A stretch of DNA of 64,000 bases from positions 186,001 through 250,000 of the forward strand of contig JBAJFG010000262.1 in assembly GCA_037903475.1 (NCBI GenBank), given 5' to 3'. Each line of letters starts with the position of its first letter. Position 1 is the first letter of the stretch. Origin of the DNA: Ancylostoma caninum (lineage: Eukaryota; Nematoda; Chromadorea; Rhabditida; Ancylostomatidae). The notes under the pieces are model-generated. The model did not search any database. It saw nothing but the letters and a program-made list of their open reading frames with translations, and was not told the DNA's origin. Shown here in pieces: positions 1-10,882 of this stretch. A program made the position numbers and the translations under genes.

Positions 1-359
1 GCTAAATGGTTGCAAAATGAAAAGCTAGTAAAATAGTTGCTCTCCTAAGTCAACCCCTTGGAGCAGAAACGTTTTAGGCAACATATTTATTGGTAGCATT
101 CGTAAACGTCTCCAAACTGTGTGACGCAACCCAGCCACAGATCTAAGAACAACTCGTGCCAAAGCAGCAAGACACAATGTGCTTCTCTGATTCTCATAGT
201 TTACTGTGATCGCCCAATCTTCAGCTACCGCTCAGATCATTTTATCAGCTTCTGAAGTCGTATAGCACTCAGCCATGGTCCGAGATTGTCCAAACAGGCT
301 GCAAATTCGAAACGAAATCGTATGAAATCTTCTGTTTAGCGATACCCGAGATTTATAAA
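1..359. other. No gene recognised
   Basis: I see no coding segment, RNA gene or clear repeat boundary here. The stretch lies beyond the 3' end of the Penelope-like fragment that follows and may be host DNA. Confidence 0.3.
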
Positions 360-379
360 TTTCTTTTTTCCTTTCCAGC

Positions 380-412
380 CAACGTTTCGGCGTGATTCGC
401 CTTCTTCAGGGC
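380..412 (-). ncRNA. Hammerhead-like stem motif at PLE 3' end
   Basis: On the minus strand CTGAAGA (403-409) is followed by a short GGCG/CGCC stem and GAAAC (384-388). This resembles the hammerhead core order CUGANGA, stem II, GAAA. PLE ends are known to carry hammerhead ribozymes, but I cannot place the cleavage triplet and helices I/III with confidence. The same motif lies about 200 bp after the stop codon of the second PLE copy (17,317-17,341, +). Confidence 0.35.
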
Positions 413-601
413 CTGAAAGGGCTACACAATTCGTGGACTCTACCAGACCAAGTGCATCAGCAGATCGAACCAAAAGCCACACACCTCATGTTTCAATCGG
501 CAAAAAGTCCGCAATGCTAGCACAAACCTTCGGTCGTTCCACTTCTAGCTAGACACAACTTGCTAGTAGCGAATAGATGTGGCAAGTGAGAATTGACCGG
601 T

Positions 602-1275
602 TCAATCACGTTTAGGATCAAACTGACATAGATCTCGATATGATGCCAGTTCATTTGTGATTGTTAGACATTCATCCTTTCGGTTTATTTGCGAGCATCT
701 AAATTTCATCCAGAAAGCTCCAAGTGTCTTGCGTGTTTCTATTTTAGTTTCGTGAACTAGTATGCTTACTTGGACTTTGAAATCGTTTCCGTTATGCCTG
801 CTCAGCCGATGTGCCCTAATGGCGTTGACTTACGGGAGTTTCGTCTTCCATCTAAGTGCTTTTTGATTCTGAGACTTAAGGGTCGCGCTGATTCACCTAT
901 GTAATTGTCGCCGCAGAGTATGCATGTTATCTGGTACACGGTCTCAGAAATCATACAATCTTCCTCTCTGCCTGATGGACATATGATACAATTCGGTGTC
1001 GAGCAGAGGCGATCGTAGAGGCGATTTCTTACCAATTGGCGTTTCAGGTTATCGGGTGGGATGTCCACGACGTTGACCAAACCTTCTAAACCAGACTTTT
1101 TCAAGCAGTTGCGTATGGAACTGCTCATTTCGTCTGATATAAACGCGATGTATGAGGGGACCTTTTCTTGCGAAGTAGTGCCGCGCTGCTTGCTGGAAAG
1201 GGTCTCTTCATGACGCTTGCGTTTGGTGTAGGGGATTGTGGGTGCATACCCGTTCGCTCGGCTATCGATCGGGCA
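602..1275 (-). pseudogene. PLE GIY-YIG endonuclease domain, frameshifted
   Basis: In PLEs this domain nicks DNA to prime reverse transcription. Read on the minus strand, a connector with FISDEMSSSIRNCLKK is followed by NLKRQLVRNRLYDRLC, a C-x2-C pair, then VYQITCILCGDNYIGES (GIY-YIG core, YIG codons about 895-903) and ARPLSLRIKKHL. Just after STPLG, near 805, the frame changes; the continuation reads HNGNDFKV, then RKTLGAFWMKF and INRKDECLTITNELAS, to a TGA at 602-604. The order and spacing fit the PLE GIY-YIG family. One frameshift and the absence of RT make it a pseudogene. Confidence 0.65.
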
Positions 1276-2879
1276 AGTTGGATAGATAGACTAACCACCA
1301 CCACTGTCCAGATCTGCAATTAATAGTCCAACCATAACCTCCATCCAGTCGCTACAGCAAACACCAAATCCGACTCCAGTGAACAGTCTGTCCACGCATT
1401 TATTTGAATTCAACATATGTGGTGCAACTAAAAGACAAAATTGTCGCCTCTTTCGAGAAGATCCGAAGGTCTTGTTCTCGTCTGAGACCAGTATTTTTTC
1501 ACAACACGTCGCAAGTTCAGCGTCTGAATTTTCCTCCTCATAAAAAATGTTTGCTCCCGTTCGGTTCAGCTTGTTTGCTCTCCGGATCCAAATCTTACCT
1601 GACGCGTCCCAATCATTTATTCTTTCTTCAAATCCTAACACCATTGCCCCTACTGTTCTTCAAGAATTAAATGGTGGTAGAAGGAGGCCATTGCAGTCAA
1701 ATGAATTCAAAATTCATATTTAAAATGACAGTGTCACTGGTCAGTTTGACATGTGACTACAGTTCAAGTTGTAAACTGCCGTCTGGTCTCTGAGAATCTC
1801 AACCAAATAAACACACGATGCATAAGAAAATCTCTACCCCGACCCCGAATTTGGTGTACGAGGCATACCTGGAATAGTGGAGAGACAGCTTTCGCAAAAG
1901 TGAAGGTTGTCGTGAATGTTATCTTTCACACGGGTGAGGGTATGAGGACCGGGGGCGGGGGTCTTTACTTACTAATACTCGTACTACGAGGGCGACATAT
2001 TTCTTCCCCTACATTACCTTGGAACCACTTCTCCCCAACGAAAGGGATTGTTGTCCCCTCGCCAATTGGCAAGAGAAGAAGACTTCGCCATTCTGTTCAT
2101 TTCTTGTAAGGCATACAATCTCTCACACACTTTTCGGCTTCATCTCAAATCCGATTTCTTAGTTCTGAAACATCTTTCCGTTGTGAGTTGTGTCCTCCCT
2201 TGCAGCATAATGCTCGTACCAGTAGTGTAAACCTACAGTATCATTTGTTGAAGGGAATGAGGCTCCTGATGGTTTCAGTGCATCGTGCACTTGGCGTGGA
2301 ACATCTTTCGCGTTGCTACATCCTGGAGGATTGCAGTACTGGGTGCGAAAACAAGTTCATAACTTTCTATCAAAGGCTAATTCTTTGTTGCTTCGGTAGA
2401 TCATCAGCACAGAATTTATACCAATCAAAACCTCTCCTGTTCCTCTGTTTCAATATTTCACTCAGAAACGTCGAGCTATATAGGTATTTTCAGCATCTGG
2501 GCCTTGTAGATATATTACAGAATGTTGAGGAGAGCCAATGGAAACTCAAAACTGTATTTTATTTTGAACCACTGTGTTTGGTCAGCTTTCTAGAGCAAAA
2601 ACGTTTCCTCGAGGAGGCGTTCAGTACAGACTTTGCCCTGAGAACGCCAAAACTCATGTGTGGTGGAACTCAAACAATAGGTGAGGAAAACACTAGCACT
2701 ACAATGAGTATTTCCTTGGATCGAGCAAATTACATAATGTAAAATTCGCACGGGATTTGTATACGCATACCCTTTGCTTTCCTAGTTCACACTTGATACG
2801 GTACTTTAAGGGAATAGACACTTACGACCGCTCACCAAAGTTCCATTCCCAGAGCTGTTGGTAGTTAAGTCAGGAACAG
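1276..2879. other. No gene recognised
   Basis: Nothing here matches a family I know. The longest open frame (2,188-2,742, +, 184 codons) has no recognisable motif, is interrupted by no clear splice sites and has unconvincing composition; I do not call it a gene. Confidence 0.3.
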
Positions 2880-3880
2880 AAAAAAAAGCTCACGCAACGC
2901 AAACTCCTTTCGGCATTCCTCATCTAAGCACCCCGTCCTTGAAATCGTCGTGAAACGCCGGCTCCTTGAGAGATTCTCAACTCGGAGGATCCCCTCATTG
3001 AAATTTCCATGAAATGCGGATTCCATGCAACCATTCCGACTCAGAGTAGCCCTTCCTTGAGAACCTAATGAAGAGCGGGCTCCCTGGGAGCTTCTCAAAT
3101 GAGAGATCCTCTCGTCAAAATCCCCATGCTATACGGGTTCCCCCCAACCTTCCCAATTCAGAGGACCTCTTTTCCGAAATCTCCGTGCAATGCGGGTCCC
3201 CTCTGACCTTCTCAAATCTGAGGACCTACTCCTAGAAATCCCCGAGCAACGCGAGTCCCCTCCGACTTCTCAAACCTGAGGATCCTCTCGCCGAAGTCTT
3301 GATGCAACGTGGGTCCTCTCTGCCTTCTCAAATCTGAGGATCCGCTCCTCATAATCCCCGTGCAACGCATGTTTCCTTCGGCCTTCCATATAATAATGCA
3401 CCCTCTTCTTAGGGCCCTCATGCAACGCGGGTCCCTTCGACCTTCCCAAATCAGAGGATCCCCTTGCCGAAGTCCTGATGCAACGCGGGTCCTCTCCGGC
3501 TTCCATACACACAGTGCACCTTCTCCTTAAAATCCTTATGCAACACGAGTCCCTTCCGCCTTCTCAAACCTGAGGATCCACTCCACAAAATCCCCATGCA
3601 GTTCTTGTTCCCTTCAGACTTCCATATAGTCCTGATGCAACGTGGGTCCCATCCAACCTTCCCAAAGCAGAGGATCCCTCGCCGAAGTCCTCATGCAACG
3701 CGAGTCCCCTCTCACCTTCTCAAATCTGAGGATCCGCTTTTCGAAATCCCCGTGCAACGCGGGTCCCCTTCGGCCTTCCATACAGCAGTGTACCCTCTCC
3801 TTAAAATCCTCATGGAACGCGGGTTCCCTCTGACCTTCTCAAATCTGAGCACCCACTCCTCGAAATCTTCATACAATTTT
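2880..3880. repeat. 58-60 bp minisatellite array
   Basis: A tandem array of roughly 16 diverged units. Landmarks such as GCAACGCGGGTCCC recur at about 3,186, 3,246, 3,304, 3,362, 3,422, 3,479, 3,636, 3,693, 3,751 and 3,810, giving a period of 58-60 bp, with one short step (about 39 bp) near 3,597-3,636. Each unit also carries CTCAAATCTGAGGATCC. Open frames through it are by-products of the period. Confidence 0.85.
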
Positions 3881-3889
3881 CGACGCAGG

Positions 3890-4260
3890 CCTCTTACCAC
3901 TGCGCACGCACGGTGGTTCGATCCCGCCCGAGGGCAACCCATCCCTCCGTGGTCGGTGAATTGGTACCAGAGGAGTCTGGGAGGATGGAGCACTGACTTG
4001 GTTCATCGGATGCCCCCCGCAAGTTACTGTACAGGGCACATACTCATTCAATGCCTCTACGATATCAAGATGAAGTCAAATGCGTGGCGCATACCTCGTG
4101 ACGGGCATAGGTACGATAACCTGAGACGCGTCTGAACCCACCATCACTTACGGCTACTCCCCCGGGAGGAATCTTCACCCGCGACGAAGAGGATAAGTTA
4201 GGTCCGGGGCGCAGCCCTGGATTGCGAAAGGGTGCCAAAGATGCGCATTTTGTTGGGGAA
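3890..4260. repeat. SINE-like block with tRNA-type box B
   Basis: Directly after the minisatellite is a GC-richer block that contains GGTTCGATCCC (3,912 onward), an exact match to the RNA polymerase III box B consensus, while the opposite strand has an A-box-like stretch (GCAGTGGTAAGAGGC). A tRNA-derived short interspersed repeat is the simplest reading. Boundaries are approximate and no target duplication was seen. Confidence 0.35.
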
Positions 4261-4510
4261 AGAAAGAAATACATGGAATGCGCAGTTGTGGATTGAGTTT
4301 TACGTACAAAATAGCGCTAGGAAGCATGAAGCTCAGGAGACGTCAGCGAATATGGGCTGAGAAAAACTGTTGAGAATATAGGAATGAGATTGCCTAAAAT
4401 CTGGGCTTTGGCCTGGAATATCGCCTTCGTTTCGAAAAAGTAGGTAGTGCGCAGTTGTGGGACGGAATAAGAATACTACGTTACACTAGGTAGTATTGGA
4501 ATGACCAGGG

Positions 4511-4611
4511 TGAGACAGATGCCCCGTCCGTCTCACGCTCGCGTCGGGCGCCCTCTCATATTGCGTGCTCTCTCGCTAACCCACCTGAGCTACACGGGGC
4601 ATTTGTCTCAG
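4511..4611 (-). repeat. tRNA-like sequence inside a 17-bp inverted repeat
   Basis: On the minus strand 4,600-4,520 begins GCCCCGTGTAGCTCAGG, has a D-arm/A-box-like segment and ends with the paired acceptor ACGGGGC, so seven acceptor pairs can form. The TpsiC arm does not match a usual box B. The acceptor stem extends outward into a 17-bp inverted repeat with one mismatch (TGAGACAGATGCCCCGT and its partner). This is more likely a tRNA-derived repeat or pseudogene than a working tRNA gene. Confidence 0.4.
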
Positions 4612-5639
4612 GCAGGCTTTCTCACCCCAGCATGAAAGGAAGTGCCAAGTAGTATATACCAATCCACTCAGAATCACACGGGCTCGGCAGCTGACAACTG
4701 CGCAACTCCTGATTTTTTGAATTGGAAGAGATAATTGGCAAAAAAAAGCGTTTTTAAACAGGGCCTGTTTTCTGGGCCATCTTCAGACGAAACCACTCGC
4801 TTTTATGACCGCTGTGTGCACAAGGATGTCGGCAATTTGATAGACAACTGTGCAACTCAAAGTTTTCTGAGACGCAAATCCCCCGCCTAGAATTTAAAAA
4901 ATTGATTTCTCCGTGAATTCTCGGTAAAAATCGTCGTCTTGATGTCATTTTGTAGAAAATGTCATGAAGAAGATTACTGACAACTGCGCAACATACAGTT
5001 TTATGAGATAACCGAAATGTTTAGCGAAAATCAAGCTGAGACGCTACTAGTGTTGAGATGAGCGTGGGTCCAGGCACGAAAGCAAGCAGCCAGTGCAAAT
5101 CTCTCACATTTCAGCCGCCTGACATGTTAAAGTGAAAGTGTAGAGATTGTGAGCATATTTAACATTCCGCCTCTGAACATGTCTTCTTTTTTTCCCTTTT
5201 GAGCAGTATTAGAGCTGTTTTGGTGCGAACCATCTTAAAAAAGAGCTTCGCTATCTCGCACTCTGTAAACTTCACTCTTTTTACCTTACTCAACTTCATC
5301 GAGTTGGTTGGTGAACAACCTTCACTTTTTTGGCCCAGACAACCTTCACTTTTCTGACCCCTGTCTCAGCACTATAGTACCTATGGTGACGGGATTGATT
5401 GGCCCCGACCACTTTAATATCCTTTAATACCAGGGTAGTCTATGTATTATTTTTGTTCTTTTCGCAACTTCCATTGAAAGCAGTGACTGTAAGCTTCACA
5501 GCAAGACGTTTTTTTTGTTGAAAAGTACAGCGAAATGAGCTGACCAGAAGGCTTGGAACTCGCGTAATCCAGCGGCTCCATAGTTTCAAAATAGTAACCT
5601 TCAAAATCGTATGCCATGCTCTGAAGTCGATTGCCGACC
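4612..5639. other. No gene recognised
   Basis: No supported coding or RNA feature. Some short direct repeats occur (for example around the phrase ACCTTCACTTTT near 5,320-5,355). Confidence 0.25.
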
Positions 5640-5812
5640 CATTTGACGAGGTTTGTTTGGCAACCTAGGAAACGGGTTTGCAAACGAGCCAGGCAAACGA
5701 ACCCCGCCAAATGTCTTGCCAAACATGATGTCCGGCCAAATGGGTCGTCATGCAAACCTCGCCAAATAGGTCGCCATACAAATCTTGCCAAATAAGTCGC
5801 CATGCAAAGATT
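5640..5812. repeat. Short tandem array, units about 25-35 bp
   Basis: Repeated phrases GCCAAATAGGTCGCCAT and CTTGCCAAA recur in irregular units. A related array lies at 6,230-6,490, so the two may flank or belong to one element. Confidence 0.6.
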
Positions 5813-6229
5813 GCGCTTTCACATTATACATAAGATTTCGCTACCTACTCCTATTTCCTCCCATTGCCAGGAGAGGCCTCCAAAATTACCACAATGTTCA
5901 AGCTTTACATTTAATGGTCAGATCCAGGAAGTAGTTTGGGTGAAGCGCTTCCTCAAGCAGTTGAATCGATGACATCCATTGATTCCGTGCCTGGAGGCAC
6001 GAAATACGTGGACGTCTCCGTGGTGTTCAGCCGGCTGCGCACAGTCGTGCGTGTTGCGGCGAGGACCACGGAGATATCCTCATGCAAAAATCAGGACGTT
6101 GTCCCGCCTAGCGCTGATTTCGCACTGTCACCGCCACCCCCCTAGTGTACGACTCCTTTTCGAATGCGTACCTCAAACTTGGGTAAGTGAACCGACTCAT
6201 CGATTCAAAAGCTGATGCGTCGTATGGGT

Positions 6230-6490
6230 CTGTCCAGGAAAATGGGTCGTCAACACATTGTCTTGCCATTTGTCTTGTCAAACACCCTGAAAATAGGTCG
6301 CCAACATCTTCTCTTGCCATTTGTCTTACCAAACGCCCGGAAAATAGGTCGTCAACATATTCTCTCGCATTTTGTCTTGCCAAACAGACTCTAGACCCAT
6401 TCTCCCGGAAAATGTCTTGCCAAACAAGATTTTAACCCGTAAAATGTCTTGCCACACACATTCTCTCGCGAAATAGGTCGCCAATGGACT
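6230..6490. repeat. Short tandem array related to 5.64-5.81 kb
   Basis: Units contain AAATAGGTCG(T/C)CAACA and TTGTCTTGCCAAAC, close to those of the array 450 bp to the left. Unit length varies because of internal gaps. Confidence 0.6.
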
Positions 6491-6708
6491 TCAGAGTGAA
6501 ATCCAAACAATCCACCCACAACAACTCAACCGCTTCAAATACGGTTTCAGACTTTTGCCTGCGCTGCGGCGGTGGCACGGCGCTATCGCTGAGCGACAAA
6601 ATATCCTCACGGAAATTCATTTCCAGACGTTGCTGTGCGTATTTCAGTTAAAAAAAAATGAGAAAGCTGTTCTCGCAGGGTCCTCATCGACGCGATATCG
6701 TCATGTGC

Positions 6709-7020
6709 TTAACCATGGGGGACTTTAGCGGTGGCAGGAGTTAGAACTCTTAAGAAGCCGAAGCATACGAAGAACTCGTTCACCATCTGGGTATGCAAGC
6801 GGAGAACGGACAGCTGCGGCGAGATCACATCCATCCCGAAGTGGTCTCTTGTTACGAGAATAAGTGATGGAATGTTGGGCACTCCGGCTTCGTTGCGGGT
6901 CCACAGAGAGAACACGACGCGAACCTCAGACAGTCCATCCGAAATGATGGGGCTGATAATGCGGCCCGGAGATCCAGAGGCGGCGTGGCCGACTCGGCAG
7001 CACACGCCGATTCGATTGGC
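6709..7020 (-). CDS. Possible coding exon, unknown protein
   Basis: About 100 open codons on the minus strand with GC-rich third positions unlike the AT-rich surroundings; the translation contains VCCRVGHAASGSPG and later LILVTRDHFGMDV. I do not recognise the family. No certain splice sites were fixed: AATCAG just upstream and CAGATG followed by GTGAAC downstream are possible. Part of it (about 6,960-7,010) is similar, in inverted orientation, to 7,140-7,210, so it could instead belong to a repeat. Confidence 0.25.
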   Translation of the reverse strand, partial: ANRIGVCCRVGHAASGSPGRIISPIISDGLSEVRVVFSLWTRNEAGVPNIPSLILVTRDHFGMDVISPQLSVLRLHTQMVNEFFVCFGFLRVLTPATAKVPHG

Positions 7021-8640
7021 TCTTATCTTTGTATCTGATTGCTTTTTTAATATTTACGTTCGTTTTTACCACTGTATCCCCTTTACTACAACTTCCGTTC
7101 CATTCGGTTATTTTCTTCTTAGTTTTATTCCAAACAGCTGTTCGTCGGCCTCGCCGCCTCTGGATTGTGTCAGCGGTCCCGTCGCTTCGGATGGACTGTT
7201 TACGACGTTTCCTTCTTCATCCTGCAGTACGCAAGTACACATTGCTTGGTAAAACCAATATCAGATATTTTGATGTAGATATGAGCCTGAAGCTGCCGAT
7301 CACTTCAATTATAATTGGATACCTACAGTGGCTTTTACTGTTGGAAAGGCTAGTGTGGACAACGTTCAACAAAGAAGAAAAAGAATAAAAGTTAAAGAAA
7401 ACAAAACAGTGCTAACTGTTGACTCTGGTCCATATGACCTCCGAGAGACGGATAGGACCAGTGATCTCATTGTTCAGCTACATGGGCCGCTGCGCGCACC
7501 AATATCCAAATAATTTTTCACAAACATTTCAAAAGTTCATTGAAAATTCATCATCACAACCAATTTAGAATTAAACAAACTGAAACAACCACAACCACAG
7601 GTCCTACACTACATCAGGTACCGGACCACCAACCAGAAACTCGGAAACAAAAATTTGTTTGAAAACTTGAAGATAGGGGTAGAGGAGGGTCTGATCTCGA
7701 ATGTTGTACCTATTTTGCATGACAATATCGATTTTATTGATTTTTTCAAGTTTGGCTCTCCTCCCTCTCGAAACTTGCATAGTGAGGTTTTTGAAGATGC
7801 TGATCAAGATAGCCTCAAGACATAGTGGCTTTTTTGCATCATTACCTCGATTTCATTGATTTTCTCCCGACTTTCCTCTGTGGGACGCTGGAGTTTCGTA
7901 GTTTCGTGGAATTTTCGTAATGAAATTTATCTTTTCATCCTAGATGCCTATCACACTCATAATCACCATCCTCCGAAACCTAGGTGTGAAGTTTTCGGAA
8001 AGATTCGAGAGGAGACGCAAACTTGGATAAAATTGATGAAATCAGTAAAATCGATATTCTCGTGCAGAATGGATACGATATTCGTGATGAGCACTGTCAA
8101 CTACCCTTTCATGCAACTTTTTGGACGTTTCCTAGTTTGGTGTCGGCAATGGGGCCGCTGAAGTACGAAAGTATCCAACCAGAAATTGCTCGTCAAAAAT
8201 TTCTGAATGAAACAACTTACCGAACCTATGTCCAGCAACATTTAGAGGCGGTTACTGGGGTTTTGTAGGATTTGAACCTTGGAACAGCAACACTTAGCGT
8301 AAGAACTTCCCTACGACAACAAGTACAGGCCATTCACCGAGGAGTCGGTATGCCATTTATTACAAACATGTGTTCCACGTACTCCCACATCATTTCCGGG
8401 ACCCTTTCTAACATGTTAGGCAGTTAAAAATCACCGCGACTAAGAAGCTTGAACGTGCGCGACTTGCTAAAGGCTCCTCTAACCTCTTTACGTAAAAATG
8501 CACCAATACCGACTCATTTCTGAACTGCCTGTATGGTCTATTAGCTCACAGAGGGCGCCCGATCCAACTTTGTCTGCAATTACGACCGCACTGGTTCCAT
8601 CGATGGGAAGATGACGCAGGATGCTTATGGAAGGATACTT
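7021..8640. other. No gene recognised
   Basis: No supported gene. The stretch 8,556-8,610 contains a partial arm (CTGCAATTACGACCGCA type) of the inverted-repeat family seen in full at 12,129-12,345 and in part at 28,290-28,400. Confidence 0.25.
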
Positions 8641-8642
8641 TG

Positions 8643-9103
8643 AGGAAGCAGGAGCTGAAATTCTCGACTCTGAGCTGAGCTGCGTGGTGAAGTACAGACT
8701 CAGCACATCATAAATGTGAAACGAACACAGGCAATGATGGCTTACCTGCAGAGAAAATGGAACATTCGTCGTGAACACGCCTGGCCGTGTTCGTGCGCGG
8801 ACGAGTTTTCCCCGGCGCAAAAGCCATTGCGGTGCGTGGTTTTGGCCGAGTCCCGCCATGAAACCCTGTGAATTGAATGCATTTCGTTTTCCCTTTGCGC
8901 CAAACCACGCACCGTCATGGCTTTTGCGCCAGGAAAAACTCGTCCGCGCGCGAACACGGCCAGGCGTGTTCGCGACGAATGTTCCATTTTCTCTGCAGGT
9001 AAGCCATCATTGTCTGTGTTCGTTTCACATTTATGATGTGCTGAGTCTGTACTTCATCACCCACAGCTCAGCTCGGAGTCGAGGATTTCAGCTCCTGCTG
9101 CCT
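8643..9103. repeat. Long near-perfect palindrome (fold-back)
   Basis: Two arms of roughly 200-220 bp are inverted copies of one another around a short centre near 8,870-8,890. The left arm runs from GAAGCAGGAGCTGAAAT through ACCTGCAGAGAAAATGG to GCACGGACG-type GC-rich sequence, and the right arm repeats this in reverse complement and ends near 9,103. A few single-base differences and small gaps separate the arms. A fold-back transposon or an inverted duplication would explain it. Confidence 0.85.
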
Positions 9104-9249
9104 TTAATCAAAAAGCATTAAGGAAACATCAAAATAGAAAGAATCACACCAAAAACATCGAAAAAGTGTAAAAACTCAATAAGTTGGCCAAAACAGTGAT
9201 AAGGTCGTAATTGTGGCCAATCGGATCAGGCGCCCTGAGCTAATAGACT

Positions 9250-9480
9250 GTACAGTCTGTCCGAAACAACGGGTCCGCCCACGCACGCGGGGGTCCCGAG
9301 GCGGAGCGGCCGGGAGTACGCTGTTAGCTGCCGCGTCGCCCACGTCACAGCCAAATCACTTGTGGATATCACGATGAAACGTGATACGCAGATTAGAGAT
9401 GATGACGTGGAGTGCTGGCAAGCGCCGCCTCTCGATCACCGCGTGCGTGAGCACTCGTCGTTTCGGACAGACTATAACAG
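9250..9480. mobile_element. Fold-back/MITE, family A, copy 1
   Basis: Terminal inverted repeats of about 40 bp: the left begins ACAGTCTGTCCGAAAC, and the right is its reverse complement ending in GTTTCGGACAGACTAT. The interior contains GATGAAACGTGATACGCAG. A second copy is at 12,347-12,590 and a partial one at 12,856-13,010. No transposase is present. Confidence 0.65.
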
Positions 9481-9689
9481 ACTATGCATCTCTTTATAAG
9501 CTTCGCTTCGGTGCAGTGGGATCTAAAATCCTACTCTTCATGGCCAAAGTTTTGACCGTATGCCGAAAGGACTTAAACAAATCCGTGTGATGCTTTAATA
9601 GTGTGCACATATTTCCCAAATTTATCATAATCAATGTACTGTCTGTTCCACCAATCTTGCATATTTGACGAGGTCCGGGATAAGGCATG

Positions 9690-10336
9690 GTGTGTCACAG
9701 GGGACGTCAATCACGATCATTATTCCCGCGGAATGGCGCGCTTCACCACCCACGCGGCGCGGCGGGCTGGCTGGGTGCCGCGGTTGGTGGATGTTGCCAG
9801 GATTTTCAGCTTTGCTTCAGTTTCTACGACAATTTCATTCATTTGTAATGGCGTACATACACTCGCATTCTTCTTCGGATGTTCTTGGTTTGAGTTGACC
9901 TTTCACAGGTGCTTCAGGAAGAGCTTCGACGGTAACTTCGATACAGAACGCACGATGCAGTGTCTTCACACAATTGACCTAAAAATCATTGTGGATAGGA
10001 GAAATCTAGTCACCAACTACAGTGAAGACCGCAAATTACGCAATACAACAGCTTTCTAATAAGCAATGGCAAAAACCCTCTTTGTAGGAAACAAAGTGCA
10101 AGACGATATCTTCCTCAAACTCAGATATTAGAACTGAATCGGTGCCAATCTATCTCAAACGTTTAGCAAAAATGCCCACGAATGAGCGAAATTGTCGCAG
10201 AAACTAAAGAAAAGCTGAAAATCCCGGCAATATCCACCAGCCGCAGCACCCAGCCAGTCCGTCGCGCCGCGTAGGTGATGCGGCGCGCCATTCTGCTACG
10301 GGAATACTGATCGTGATTGACGTCCCCTGTAGCTCA
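9690..10336. mobile_element. Fold-back element, family B, copy 1
   Basis: Inverted arms of about 150 bp (about 9,695-9,850 and 10,190-10,336) end in ACAGGGGACGTCAATCACGA and its complement. The arms share a GCGGCGCG-rich stretch and CCAGGATTTTCAGC. They enclose about 350 bp of unrelated sequence. A short relative lies at 12,586-12,750. Confidence 0.65.
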
Positions 10337-10344
10337 CTCAGACA

Positions 10345-10475
10345 AAAGTGCGTGCGAGCGGGCCGCAATGAATGCCTTCCGTGCGAGCGGGCCGCCTTAA
10401 TTTGTGGGCGAGGCCGGTCACCGGGCGAGCGGGCCACAACAACGTTTACCGTGCAAGCGGGCCGCAATGAAAATT
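10345..10475. repeat. Short GC-rich tandem repeat
   Basis: The phrase GTGCGAGCGGGCCGCAATGA recurs four times with variation. A related pair of units is found at about 11,998-12,056. Confidence 0.6.
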
Positions 10476-10882
10476 CTGCAAAGGCGCGTCACAGCGACAC
10501 AAAACTGCACCACATAACTGCGCGGGAATACTCAAAACATGCGGATGATGTAAAACTTGATTTGTGCTCTTTTTCTTTCAAAACTGCTCCACATCTGTTA
10601 GCGTTTGTATCTAATCCTACTATAATTTCATGACTTCATCTCTAACAATAAGATAATCGCTCACACTGTTTTGATGCGCCTTTTGGAAACTTGATCCAAC
10701 TGTGATGAAACAGCTGACTCCTCCAAAGAAATTTCGTAGAAGTCAGCTGTCTGCTTTCCTTCATTTGGTGTGTTGTTTTTACTTACTCGTTTGCGTGTTC
10801 TTTTATTGTTTGAGTGGACGATGTTTCCAGTCGATCCTGTATTATAGGTTATGGTGACTGGTTTATATCCGCGTCGCCCCAC

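Larger units (their letters stand above)
360..1275 (-). mobile_element. Penelope-like element fragment (3' part)
   Basis: This is the 3' part of a Penelope-like retroelement (PLE): a cysteine-rich connector, a GIY-YIG endonuclease domain and a 3' tail with a conserved stem motif at 384-409. No reverse-transcriptase domain is found upstream (above about 1,275 on this strand), so the copy is truncated at its 5' side. The same protein family and the same 3' motif recur in the second copy near 15-17.4 kb, which supports the assignment. Target-site duplications were not found. Confidence 0.7.

Noticed and set aside
2188..2742. 184-codon plus-strand open frame
   Set aside because: No family motif, no splice support and an unremarkable composition; kept only as an unexplained stretch.
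2880..3880. Regular array considered as a CRISPR array
   Set aside because: The units are contiguous 58-60 bp repeats without unique spacers, and the sequence is eukaryotic.
3596..4135. 179-codon frame through the minisatellite
   Set aside because: It is a by-product of the repeat period; the amino-acid repeats mirror the DNA unit and drift in frame.
8255..8345. Box-B-like GGTTCAAATCC on the minus strand
   Set aside because: No matching A box or cloverleaf could be drawn, so I do not call a tRNA.
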